Below are positions 1-6,814 of a stretch of 64,000 nucleotides of DNA, one piece after another. Both the position numbers and the translations under genes were made by a program. The DNA comes from Bradyrhizobium sp. 141 (GTDB lineage Bacteria > Pseudomonadota > Alphaproteobacteria > Rhizobiales > Xanthobacteraceae): contig NZ_JADPKR010000112.1 in the NCBI RefSeq assembly GCF_023074055.1, forward strand, positions 1-64,000, written 5' to 3'. The stretch's first letter is position 1, and every line of letters begins with the position of its first letter. The notes under the pieces were generated by a model that was not told the DNA's origin, ran no database searches, and saw nothing but the letters and a program-made list of their open reading frames with translations.

Positions 1-965
1 ATCATGCGGGGGTGAGGGGATTCCGTGGGGCGGATAATTGCGCTGCGGCGCGCGGAAGAGGCAGCGCCACTCGGTCTCGTGTCCCGGACGCGCTGCAACG
101 CGTCGCTGCGCAGGGCCGGGACCCATGTCCCACGAGCGATCCCAGAGATGGGCCGCCGGCTCTGCAGCGCACCGTCCCGCTGGACGATGCTTCGCATCGC
201 CAGGGAGACGCTGCGCTGCGTCCGGGGCACGGACAAACGATCCGCTGCTCATCTCGACAGCTTCCAAATCGCAGGCACACCTTCACCCTCTCGCGGCGCA
301 TTTCGCCCGAGTTTTGCTTGATCGCATCGCCCTTGCGGAGACAAAGGCGCAGGGAAGGCCGGGCGCCGGCTGGCACCCGCAGTCCGTGCGCGAAAAGATG
401 CACACGGGGTGGACCACAGGTGAGCCGAACGCCCGGCCTTCCCTGCGCGATGGTTTACGGCGTACTTCGTGCTCTCCCCGGGGAGCGATGCACTATTGCC
501 CCCGTCGCCATGCAGATGATCGATGCGCGCACCCGGTCGGGCCGCCACATCACCACAAGACTTGACGCACAGACCCCGGGCGTCAGGACCACACGACTTG
601 GCCGTCCGCGCACGTCCTCGCATGTCGCTTCGAGTGCTGGCGTGTGCCCACGCCCGAAGCCACGCGAAGACGCTGTCGGCGCCGGGTCGTATGCGCGAAG
701 CCCTTTGCTCACGGTTTCCCGCCCTGCAACGCTCTTCGCGCCCGACGCCGTCGCGTCCATCGCTGCCCAGCCCGCGGTTCGTGACGATCGCGATCCGCCC
801 CTTGTCTCGGGCCGGGGTGTTTCGCTTGTACGACAAATCCGAATTTCGGTAAAGTGGAATATTTACGCGAGCGGGGCTTGACAGGCGGAGTGCGGGATTT
901 GTGCGGGTGTGTTGCCCGACGGGCGAGGCGCCGCTTCGAACTCCGGCAAGCTATTCCGCGCGACT
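1..965. repeat. Probable non-coding dispersed element, no gene supported
   Basis: No reading frame here has a credible start, ribosome site or protein-like composition. Every frame on both strands stays open for long stretches because of the GC content, and the translations are rich in Arg, Pro, Ala and Ser. The conceptual translations resemble spurious proteins that I recall as recurrent in Bradyrhizobium annotations (phrases such as GWTTG, PSLRDGL and RISVKW). I therefore read this as a multi-copy intergenic element leading into the smaller palindromic repeat at about 976. The recurrence is remembered, not searched. It could also be a decayed region. Confidence 0.4.
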
Positions 966-975
966 GCATCAACAC

Positions 976-1053
976 CGTCATTGCGAGCAGTGAAGCATCC
1001 AGACCGTCTCCGAGGAGGGATTCTGGATTGCTTCGCTGCGCTCGCAATGACGG
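976..1053. repeat. Palindromic dispersed repeat, CGTCATTGCGAG type
   Basis: The element starts CGTCATTGCGAGCAG and ends CTCGCAATGACGG, so its ends are inverted copies of each other. The inner part (GCATCCAGA against TCTGGATTGC) is also roughly palindromic. This is a small structured repeat of the kind scattered between genes in Bradyrhizobium and Rhodopseudomonas. It carries no gene. Confidence 0.75.
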
Positions 1054-1075
1054 CGATGGAGGACGATCGAGGTTC

Positions 1076-1161
1076 GTAGCCCGGATGGAGCGAAGCGCAA
1101 TCCGGGGCTGGCGCGACAAGCGAGGGCGGTCCCGGATTTCGCTGCGCTTCATCCGGGCTAC
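1076..1161. repeat. Palindromic dispersed repeat, GTAGCCCGGATG type (copy 1)
   Basis: The element begins GTAGCCCGGATGGAGCGAAG and ends CTTCATCCGGGCTAC, giving long inverted ends. Two further copies of the same family lie at 2283-2363 and 4084-4162 in this window. It sits just downstream of the minus-strand gene that ends at 1186 and might fold into the end of that transcript. Confidence 0.8.
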
Positions 1162-1185
1162 AAGGCCGACGCTACAAGACTTCGT

Positions 1186-1833
1186 CTACTCCGCCGACAG
1201 CCGCACCATCTGGCGGCCGCCGTTCATTTCCTTGAGGCGGTTGACGAAGTTTTCCGGGCGCTGCCAGCGGTTGGGGACTTGCAAGCCCATGAACTCGGCG
1301 ATGTCACCGATGAAGCCGGTGCAGTTGGCGGTCTCGGCGTTCCACACCGGCGAGCTCGCCTGCAATTTCTTGATATAGGCGAACACGCGCTTGGCGTCGG
1401 CCTCGTTGAGATAGACGCGATAGCTCGCGGTCAGATAGTCCGGATCGAGATCGCCGTAGCTCGCGCCGGTCTCCGACGGCACAAAGGTGATGTGGCCGAG
1501 CACGTAAGCGAGCGTGTCACCGGCAGGCGTCAGCCCTGCGACCTCCACGGCGCGCTCGCTGGTCTTGCCGTACCAGACGAAGGCGTGACCCCAGCTCGCG
1601 GCTGTGCGGGCGCGGAAGTCGACGTAATACGGACCCTTCTCCGCGCGCGCGACCGAGCGCCGCGTCGATGGCGGCGCCGGCCGTGATGTGGAGTCGGTCG
1701 TGGCAAGCGCATTGGCGTCAACGCGCTTGTTCGCTTCGTGCGCCGAAGCCGAGGGCATCAGGCATGCGATCATTGCCGCGAGCGCGAGCCCCGCAAGGAT
1801 GCAGGATCCCGATCGATCAGATTTGTTCGTCAC
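1186..1833 (-). CDS. Exported protein of unknown function with conserved His and Cys
   Basis: A 215-residue protein. Residues 1-31 form a plausible Sec signal peptide (a hydrophobic stretch ending SASA|HE). A low-complexity linker rich in Thr, Ser and Arg follows, then a folded domain from about residue 68. That domain holds WGHAFVWYGK (His83) and, about 90 residues later, NCTGFIGDIAEFMGL (Cys171). A His first and an Asn-Cys later, followed by a helix, is the order seen in circularly permuted papain-like or LRAT/YiiX-like folds, so a hydrolase is possible. That is inference; I do not recognise a named family. No operon partner is evident: the next minus-strand gene starts separately at 2088. 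Confidence 0.75.
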   Translation of the reverse strand: MTNKSDRSGSCILAGLALAAMIACLMPSASAHEANKRVDANALATTDSTSRPAPPSTRRSVARAEKGPYYVDFRARTAASWGHAFVWYGKTSERAVEVAGLTPAGDTLAYVLGHITFVPSETGASYGDLDPDYLTASYRVYLNEADAKRVFAYIKKLQASSPVWNAETANCTGFIGDIAEFMGLQVPNRWQRPENFVNRLKEMNGGRQMVRLSAE

Positions 1834-1890
1834 GCTGTGCCCCTCGACTGTCGGCCGCTTACGCTGGTTTTGCGCGTCTTGCGCGGCGCG

Positions 1891-2088
1891 TCAGTAGCGC
1901 GCTGCGACCGGGCCCGGCGCCTTACCGATCGGGGCCTTTCCGACCGGGCTCTTGCCAATTGGCATCTTGCCGATCGGGGCCTGCTCGGCCGGATAGACCG
2001 GCACGGGCTGGCGGCGCGGCAGATCCGCAGCGTTCGCAGCCGTCACCAGAGCAAGCGTGGCACCCAGAGCAATTACAATCTTCTTCAC
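1891..2088 (-). CDS. Small secreted protein with a tandem P-[IV]-G-K-x repeat
   Basis: A 65-residue protein starting at a GTG preceded by an AGGGGT ribosome site (2095-2103 region). Residues 1-20 are a clear signal peptide (MKKIVIALGATLALVTAANA). The mature part is about 45 residues. It contains four exact five-residue units, PIGKM, PIGKS, PVGKA and PIGKA, at residues 38-57, after a DLPRRQPVPVYP segment. The signal peptide resembles those of alphaproteobacterial outer-membrane proteins. The mature protein would be strongly basic, with Lys at every fifth position. The function is unknown. The gene stands alone, with the next minus-strand gene at 1186-1833. Confidence 0.7.
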   Translation of the reverse strand: MKKIVIALGATLALVTAANAADLPRRQPVPVYPAEQAPIGKMPIGKSPVGKAPIGKAPGPVAARY

Positions 2089-2282
2089 AGCGATACCCCT
2101 AGAAGGTTTGGTCCAAACACGGCAGTGCCGTGCCCCCAGACACGCCCCCCAGAAGGGCGTCCGAATACGTCCAAGTTGCGGCGCGCGCGGGGCATGTCGG
2201 CGGCATTGATCGGGCGCGCGGAGATGTGATGTGTCTGGATGTTTCGGAGGGGCGTGTGATGCGCTTTGCAGCGTGCGTTCTT

Positions 2283-2363
2283 GTAGCCCGCATGAGCGAA
2301 GCGATATGCGGGAGCTATTCGCGGAGCTTGCTTCCCGGATGTCGCTTCGCTCATCCGGGCTAC
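2283..2363. repeat. Palindromic dispersed repeat, GTAGCCCGGATG type (copy 2)
   Basis: It begins GTAGCCCGCATGAGCGAAGC and ends GCTTCGCTCATCCGGGCTAC. This is the same family as 1076-1161 and 4084-4162. It lies directly after the stop of the coiled-coil gene (2377), and an apparent minus-strand reading frame that runs through it is spurious. Confidence 0.85.
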
Positions 2364-2376
2364 GGCACCGATGTTC

Positions 2377-3783
2377 TCACCCGATTCGGTTGAGGCTATT
2401 CCTGATCGTCGCGAAGACGCCGCCGATGTCTTTGCGCAAGGCATCGAGAGCGTTGAAATTGTCGAAGATGCGGGCGAGGCGGTCTTCGACCTCGCGCTTG
2501 CTTTTGGTGAGCGCGTCGACGCGCGAGGCGAGGGTGACGTCGCCGTTGGCTTCGATCTCGCCGACGGTTTTGGCGAGGAGGTCCCGGGTGGTGCCGACGT
2601 CCGCGATCATGGCCTCGATGCCGAACACCGGGGCCTTCAGCGGGACGAGGTCGGCCTGCGACTTCGACAGCTCCGTCTTGAAGGCGTTCAGCGTCGCCAG
2701 CGTCTCCTGTAGCGCGCCGAGGCGCTGGCGCGACTGGAGGACGAAATCGTTCAGCGCGTTCTGGCGGTCAGCGAGGGTCTTGCCGTCAGCGTCCGTCTCG
2801 ACGTCGGCGAGCGCGCGCTCGAGCTGGGCCCGGCGCTGGCCTAGCTCCTCGAAATCGAGCCGGATGCCTTTGAGAATGTTGAAGCTGTCGTCGATGCGGG
2901 CGAGGCGCTGCTCGATCTCGATCTTGTTCTTCGACAGCGTTTCGACGCGGGTGGGAAGCGGCGCTTCGCCGCCGGTCTCGAGCTCGTCGATGCTCTTCGC
3001 AAGGCGGTCGTGGCTGAGGCTGAGCTCGCCGATCAGGGCGTTGATACCGGCATCCGTTGATCGCAGCGGCACCAGCTCGGCGTGCGATTTCGCCAGATCC
3101 TCCTTGTACCGGTTCAGGGTCGCAAATGTCTCCTGCACCGCGTTCACCCGCCCCAGCAGTGCCGACACGTCGCGCGCGATGTCCCTCTGCCGGTCGGCGA
3201 GATTGTTCTTGCGGTCATCGGTCTCGAGGTCGTGCAGCGAGCGTTCGAGCTGGTTCTGGCGGTCGCGGATCTCGGTGAAGACGGGCTCGACCGCGCGGCG
3301 CTGATCGGCGACCTTGCCGACCATCTCGCGCAGCGCTTGCTGGCGGCGGCGGATCTCGGCGAGCTGGTCGTGCATGTCGGTGGATTCGTTGCGGCCCTGC
3401 TGGTGCCGCGCGCGCTGCTCGGTCTCGCCGAGCTTGTCGTGGAGGGCGGAGACCGCCTCCCGGGGATCGCTTTCGATCAGGTGCTGGACGGTGGCATCGA
3501 GGTGGTTTTGCAGGGCGTGGGCGACGACGACGTCCTCCCTGGTTTTCTTGAGGCGATTGCGCAAGGTGTCGAGGCGCCGGTCCTGGCGTGACAGCCGCCA
3601 GGCGGTTGCCCCGATCAGCGCCAGCGCAACGGCAAGGATCGCGCCGGTCGCGATGCGCTGCGGCACGGGCAGGCCGGCGAACCAGGCCGGCAGGTGACTG
3701 ACGTCATAACCGAACGTTTGCTGGGTAAAGACCGCGATGACGGCGAGCAGCCCGAACCAGGCAATCAGGAAAAACAGCCACAT
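2377..3783 (-). CDS. Inner-membrane-anchored coiled-coil protein with an internal duplication
   Basis: A 468-residue protein. Two hydrophobic segments at about 1-20 and 43-63 anchor the N-terminus. Almost all the rest is charged, Leu/Arg/Glu/Gln-rich heptad sequence and so coiled coil. Residues about 163-302 and 305-444 are a tandem duplication with an exact 142-residue offset: LERSLHDLE at 179 matches LERALADVE at 321, LVPL at 237 matches LVPL at 379, and RLARIDDSFN matches RLARIFDNFN. The length and layout suggest a structural or scaffold protein reaching into the cytoplasm or periplasm. No enzymatic motif is visible and I do not recognise a named family. It is flanked on both sides by dispersed repeats, so it is probably monocistronic. 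Confidence 0.8.
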   Translation of the reverse strand: MWLFFLIAWFGLLAVIAVFTQQTFGYDVSHLPAWFAGLPVPQRIATGAILAVALALIGATAWRLSRQDRRLDTLRNRLKKTREDVVVAHALQNHLDATVQHLIESDPREAVSALHDKLGETEQRARHQQGRNESTDMHDQLAEIRRRQQALREMVGKVADQRRAVEPVFTEIRDRQNQLERSLHDLETDDRKNNLADRQRDIARDVSALLGRVNAVQETFATLNRYKEDLAKSHAELVPLRSTDAGINALIGELSLSHDRLAKSIDELETGGEAPLPTRVETLSKNKIEIEQRLARIDDSFNILKGIRLDFEELGQRRAQLERALADVETDADGKTLADRQNALNDFVLQSRQRLGALQETLATLNAFKTELSKSQADLVPLKAPVFGIEAMIADVGTTRDLLAKTVGEIEANGDVTLASRVDALTKSKREVEDRLARIFDNFNALDALRKDIGGVFATIRNSLNRIG

Positions 3784-3964
3784 CGTGAATCCTCACGCCG
3801 GCGCACATTTTTGCCATGATTGCGAAGAGCGAAACCGAGCGCAAGGGGCGGACGGAGGTGCCGGCTGTTTCCGGTAGCGCAATCCACCGCCGGTTGCGTC
3901 AGCCGGTCGGTGGTGGCTGCGGTGAGTGCCGGGTTTTCCCGACGAGCAGGGCTACCGCTCTCGC

Positions 3965-4070
3965 CGTCATTCCGGGGCGGCGCAAAGCGCCGAGCCCGGA
4001 ATCCATCTATCGACCGTCACTGCCGCCAGATGGATTCCGGGTTCGCGCTCGGCGCGCCCCGGAATGACGG
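3965..4070. repeat. Palindromic dispersed repeat, CGTCATTCCGGGG type (copy 1)
   Basis: The ends are CGTCATTCCGGGGCGGCGCA and GCGCGCCCCGGAATGACGG. The centre contains GGAATCCATC facing GATGGATTCC. A shorter relative of this family is at 24797-24867. Nothing in 3784-3964 looks like a gene. Confidence 0.85.
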
Positions 4071-4083
4071 AGAAGGAAAGGTC

Positions 4084-4162
4084 GTAGCCCGCATGAGCGC
4101 AGCGACATGCGGGGTGCCACACGACAGGCCTCCCCGGATGTCGCTTCGCTCATCCGGGCTAC
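4084..4162. repeat. Palindromic dispersed repeat, GTAGCCCGGATG type (copy 3)
   Basis: It begins GTAGCCCGCATGAGCGCAGC and ends GCTTCGCTCATCCGGGCTAC, the same family as 1076-1161 and 2283-2363. It sits about 15 bp downstream of the stop of the minus-strand hydrolase gene and so probably lies in its 3' untranslated region. Confidence 0.85.
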
Positions 4163-4178
4163 TGCACCGTGTTCGCCG

Positions 4179-4964
4179 CTACAGCCGAAACTCGTTGGTC
4201 AGCTCGCCGATGCCGTCGATCGCAACCGTCACCGTGTTCACCGGCTCCTTCATCACGCCGACGCCGACCGAGGTGCCGACGGCGATGAGGTCGCCGGGGA
4301 GCAGGGTCATGTCGTGGGAGATTTTGCTGACCAGCTCCTGCGCGGTGAAGATCATGTCGGAGATCGGATAGTTCTGCCGCTCCGCGCCGTTGAGGATGGT
4401 GCGGACAACGAGCTTGGCCGGATCGAGGCCGGTTGCGATGATGGGGCCGAACGGGCCGTAATCGTCGATGCCCTTGGCGCGGGCCCATTGCGGGAAGGTG
4501 GGGTCGCTGGTGAGGATGTCGTTGGCGGTGATGTCGTTGACGCAGGTATAGCCGAAGATGAAGCTGTCGGCTTCGCCCGGGGAGACACGGGCGCAGGTCT
4601 TGCCGATGACGATGCCGAGCTCGCCCTCATAGGTGGTCTTGCCGTCGTAGTAAGAGGGACGGCGGATCACGGCGCCCGGCGTCGTGATGCTGGTGGTGGC
4701 CTTGAGCAGATAGAGCGGCTCCGGCGGCTCGGGCTGGTTCAGCTTGGCGGCCAGCGCGTGAAAATTGTTCCAGAGCGCGACGATCTTGCTGGGCGCGCAT
4801 GGGGCCAGCAGCTCGACCTCCGAGAGCGCCAGGCTCTTGCCGGTCGCGGCGTTGCGGCCGAACATCTCGCCCTCATGCACGCTGATCCCCGATGGCGTCA
4901 GCGTGCCGAAACCGGTCGTGCCGGCATGGCGGAAGCGCAGCCAGTTTTTCACCTCGGTTGTCAT
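4179..4964 (-). CDS. Fumarylacetoacetate hydrolase family protein
   Basis: A 261-residue protein of the FAH superfamily. Enzymes of this family hydrolyse C-C bonds of, or isomerise, acylpyruvates and related 2-oxo acids, using a divalent metal. Visible signatures are the substrate-side Lys in LLKATTS (about residue 88), the metal ligands in YEGELG (Glu at about 113 and 115) and the Asp of VNDITAND (about 144). The length fits the short fumarylpyruvate-hydrolase/HHED-isomerase branch. The start is ambiguous: an ATG at 4964 overlaps the upstream gene's TGA, and a GTG lies one codon earlier at 4967. The overlap indicates translational coupling to the reductase-family gene at 4964-5983. The substrate cannot be read from sequence. 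Confidence 0.85.
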   Translation of the reverse strand: MTTEVKNWLRFRHAGTTGFGTLTPSGISVHEGEMFGRNAATGKSLALSEVELLAPCAPSKIVALWNNFHALAAKLNQPEPPEPLYLLKATTSITTPGAVIRRPSYYDGKTTYEGELGIVIGKTCARVSPGEADSFIFGYTCVNDITANDILTSDPTFPQWARAKGIDDYGPFGPIIATGLDPAKLVVRTILNGAERQNYPISDMIFTAQELVSKISHDMTLLPGDLIAVGTSVGVGVMKEPVNTVTVAIDGIGELTNEFRL

Positions 4965-5983
4965 CACGCCACCGCCAATGCGCGGGGATCTGATAGCGTC
5001 GAGAGGCCGTCATAGAGGCCGGCGATGCGGGCGCGCTGGGTCACCATCGCCAGCACCGAGTCGAGCGCGGGCGTGGCGATGCCGGTGAGGCGGCCCATCT
5101 CCTGCACGACGGTGACGAGCGGGTCGATCTCCATGGGGCGGCCACGCTCGAGATCCTGCAGCATCGAGGTCTTGTGAGCGCCGACCTTGCGGGCACCCTC
5201 GATGCGGCGCTCGACGTCGACGCGGAATTTGACCCCGAAGGTCTCGGCAATCGCTTGCGTCTCCACCATGATCGCGCGCGACAGCGAGCGCGTGGCCGGA
5301 TCGGTGCAGATCACGTCGAGCGTTGCGTGCGTGAGCGCGCTGATCGGGTTGAAGCAGACATTGCCCCAGAGCTTCAGCCAGATCTCGTCGCGGATGCGGT
5401 CGAGCACCGGGGCCTTCAGCCCGGCGGCGACGAAGAGATCGGCGAGGCGCGTGACGTCCGAGGTGATCTCGCCCGAGGGCTCGCCGAGCGGGAAATTGTT
5501 GCCGTAGACGTGGCGGATCACGCCGGGCGCCTCGATCTCGGTCGCGGGATAGACGATGCAGCCGATGGCGCGCTCGGCGCCGATCTCGCGCCACTGCCGC
5601 CCGCCGGGATCGATGCTCTCCAGCGTCGCGTTCTCGTATTGGCCGCCGTGCTTGTAGAAGTACCAATAGGGGATGCCGTTGACGGCGGTGACGATGCGGG
5701 TGTGCGGGCCCAGGAGCGGCTGCATCCTCTCGATCACGCCGGTGATCGAATGCGCCTTCAGCGTGATGATGATGTAGTCCTGCACGCCGAGCTCGGCGGG
5801 ATCGTCGGTGCAGCGCGGATGTACGGTGTGCTTCTCCTCGCCCGCGAGCAGCGTCAGGCCGCGCTCGCGCATCGCGGCAAGGTGGGCGCCGCGTGCGATG
5901 AGGCTGACATCGGCGCCTGCGCGCGCGAGCTGAACCCCGAGATATCCGCCGATCGCGCCGGCGCCGTAGATGCAGATCTTCAT
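4964..5983 (-). CDS. Ketopantoate reductase family (ApbA/PanE) oxidoreductase
   Basis: A 339-residue NAD(P)H-dependent reductase. GAGAIGG at residues 7-13 is the Rossmann nucleotide-binding loop. Lys204 in WLKLWGN, followed by FNPISAL, matches the catalytic helix. HKTSMLQDLERGRPMEID (270-287) matches the C-terminal family signature. Classical PanE makes pantoate, but this protein is longer than typical PanE and is coupled to an FAH-family gene. The family also includes an oxalyl-CoA-to-glyoxylate reductase (PanE2) described in Methylobacterium extorquens. Because the rest of the window is devoted to oxalate and glyoxylate, that role is an attractive inference, but no palindromic operator of the oxalate regulon lies upstream. 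A ribosome site (GAGGACTTC then ATG) supports the start. Confidence 0.85.
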   Translation of the reverse strand: MKICIYGAGAIGGYLGVQLARAGADVSLIARGAHLAAMRERGLTLLAGEEKHTVHPRCTDDPAELGVQDYIIITLKAHSITGVIERMQPLLGPHTRIVTAVNGIPYWYFYKHGGQYENATLESIDPGGRQWREIGAERAIGCIVYPATEIEAPGVIRHVYGNNFPLGEPSGEITSDVTRLADLFVAAGLKAPVLDRIRDEIWLKLWGNVCFNPISALTHATLDVICTDPATRSLSRAIMVETQAIAETFGVKFRVDVERRIEGARKVGAHKTSMLQDLERGRPMEIDPLVTVVQEMGRLTGIATPALDSVLAMVTQRARIAGLYDGLSTLSDPRALAVA

Positions 5984-6048
5984 GAAGTCCTCGCGAAGGA
6001 GCCGAATTGGCAGTTGGTTCGATCGATGGGGCCACGGGGCCGCTGCAC

Positions 6049-6174
6049 CTCTCCCGCTTGCGGGAGAGGTCGACGCGCTCGGAGAGCGCGGCGGGTGAGG
6101 GCTCTGTCCTCTTGGGGGAGTCTCCCCAGCGGAGACACCCTCTCCCCAACCCTCTCCCGCAAGCGGGAGAGGGG
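6049..6174. repeat. CTCTCCCGCTTGCGGGAGAG dispersed repeat (copy 1)
   Basis: The left end contains CCTCTCCCGCTTGCGGGAGA and the right end contains CCTCTCCCGCAAGCGGGAGA. Each end is itself a hairpin and the ends are inverted with respect to each other. A second copy is at 34281-34443, and a related GGGAGAAGG version is at 43971-44108. It occupies most of the gap between the reductase gene and the CBS gene. Confidence 0.85.
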
Positions 6175-6209
6175 GCGCGTCCTTTCCGTGGCTGGAAGTG
6201 TGCGACGCT

Positions 6210-6638
6210 TTAGGCGGCTGCTTGCGGCTTGCCGTTGATGGCCTCGTCCATGGCAGCTGCGATGTCGCGCATGCTGATGACGGAGACGAGGCTGTAATCG
6301 TCGATCACAGGCAAATGGCGGATGTGATGAATGTTCATCAGATGACGGACGTGCTCGATCGTGTCGCCCGAGGTGCAGGACACGAGCTGCTGCACCGAGA
6401 CGAGCTGCGAGACCTTGACGTTGACGGCGTTCGTGCCGTGATCGGCGACGGCGCGCACGACGTCGCGCTCGGTGAACATGCCGACCGCGGTGTTACCCTC
6501 GGAGCGGACCACGTCCTTGACCACCAGCGCGCTGATGTTGTTGGCGCGCATCAGCTTGGCGGCGATACCCACCGTTTCGTTCATTCGCACCGTGACAACG
6601 CGCGGCGTCTTCTTGCGCAGAATGTCTCCGACCAGCAT
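6210..6638 (-). CDS. Two-CBS-domain protein under the oxalate-type operator
   Basis: A 142-residue protein made of two CBS domains and little else (about residues 8-63 and 71-129). GMFTERDVVRAVA closes the first domain and SVISMRDIAAAMDEA closes the second. CBS pairs bind adenosine nucleotides such as AMP, ATP, NADH or S-adenosylmethionine and regulate partner enzymes or channels. Here the pair stands alone, so it would act in trans. I chose the ATG at 6638 because AGGGAGG sits 7 bp before it; a longer reading frame would run into the operator. A 17-bp operator at 6672-6688, shared with the oxalate transporters and regulator, lies 33 bp upstream, linking it to that regulon. Confidence 0.88.
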   Translation of the reverse strand: MLVGDILRKKTPRVVTVRMNETVGIAAKLMRANNISALVVKDVVRSEGNTAVGMFTERDVVRAVADHGTNAVNVKVSQLVSVQQLVSCTSGDTIEHVRHLMNIHHIRHLPVIDDYSLVSVISMRDIAAAMDEAINGKPQAAA

Positions 6639-6671
6639 TGCAACCTCCCTGGGTGAATGTTGGGAGAAGTG

Positions 6672-6688
6672 TGGTATACATAATGCCA
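6672..6688 (-). promoter_or_regulatory. Predicted GntR/FCD operator, site 1 (CBS gene)
   Basis: In gene direction the site reads TGGCATTATGTATACCA, with GTATAC at its core. A -35-like TTGACG (6691-6696) ends 2 bp upstream. The same arrangement occurs at 8236, 9732, 13871 and 22395. The position just downstream of -35 suggests repression when bound. Confidence 0.7.
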
Positions 6689-6763
6689 ATCGTCAAGCAT
6701 TGGATTGGGTGATCCGAAAAATCTTGCGACAGCGATGCTGACGTTTGTCGCCGACACAAAAAG

Positions 6764-6791
6764 AAAGGGGCGCATTGCTGCGCCCCTTTTT
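6764..6791 (-). terminator. Rho-independent terminator of the first OFA transporter gene
   Basis: The stem AAAGGGGCG pairs with CGCCCCTTT around a loop of about 8 bases. On the minus strand it is followed by a T-rich run (CTTTTTG). It lies about 25 bp past the stop of the transporter gene at 6815. The plus strand also ends in five T's, so it could work in both directions. Confidence 0.8.
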
Positions 6792-6814
6792 CGTTGTGAG
6801 AGAGCATACGGCGG

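Noticed and set aside
12..881. A 289-residue plus-strand frame
   Set aside because: Composition is Arg/Pro/Ser-rich, several other frames are equally open, and no ribosome site is present; judged a repeat element.
2085..2444. A 119-residue minus-strand frame
   Set aside because: It runs through the palindromic repeat at 2283-2363, overlaps the end of the coiled-coil gene, and has no ribosome site.
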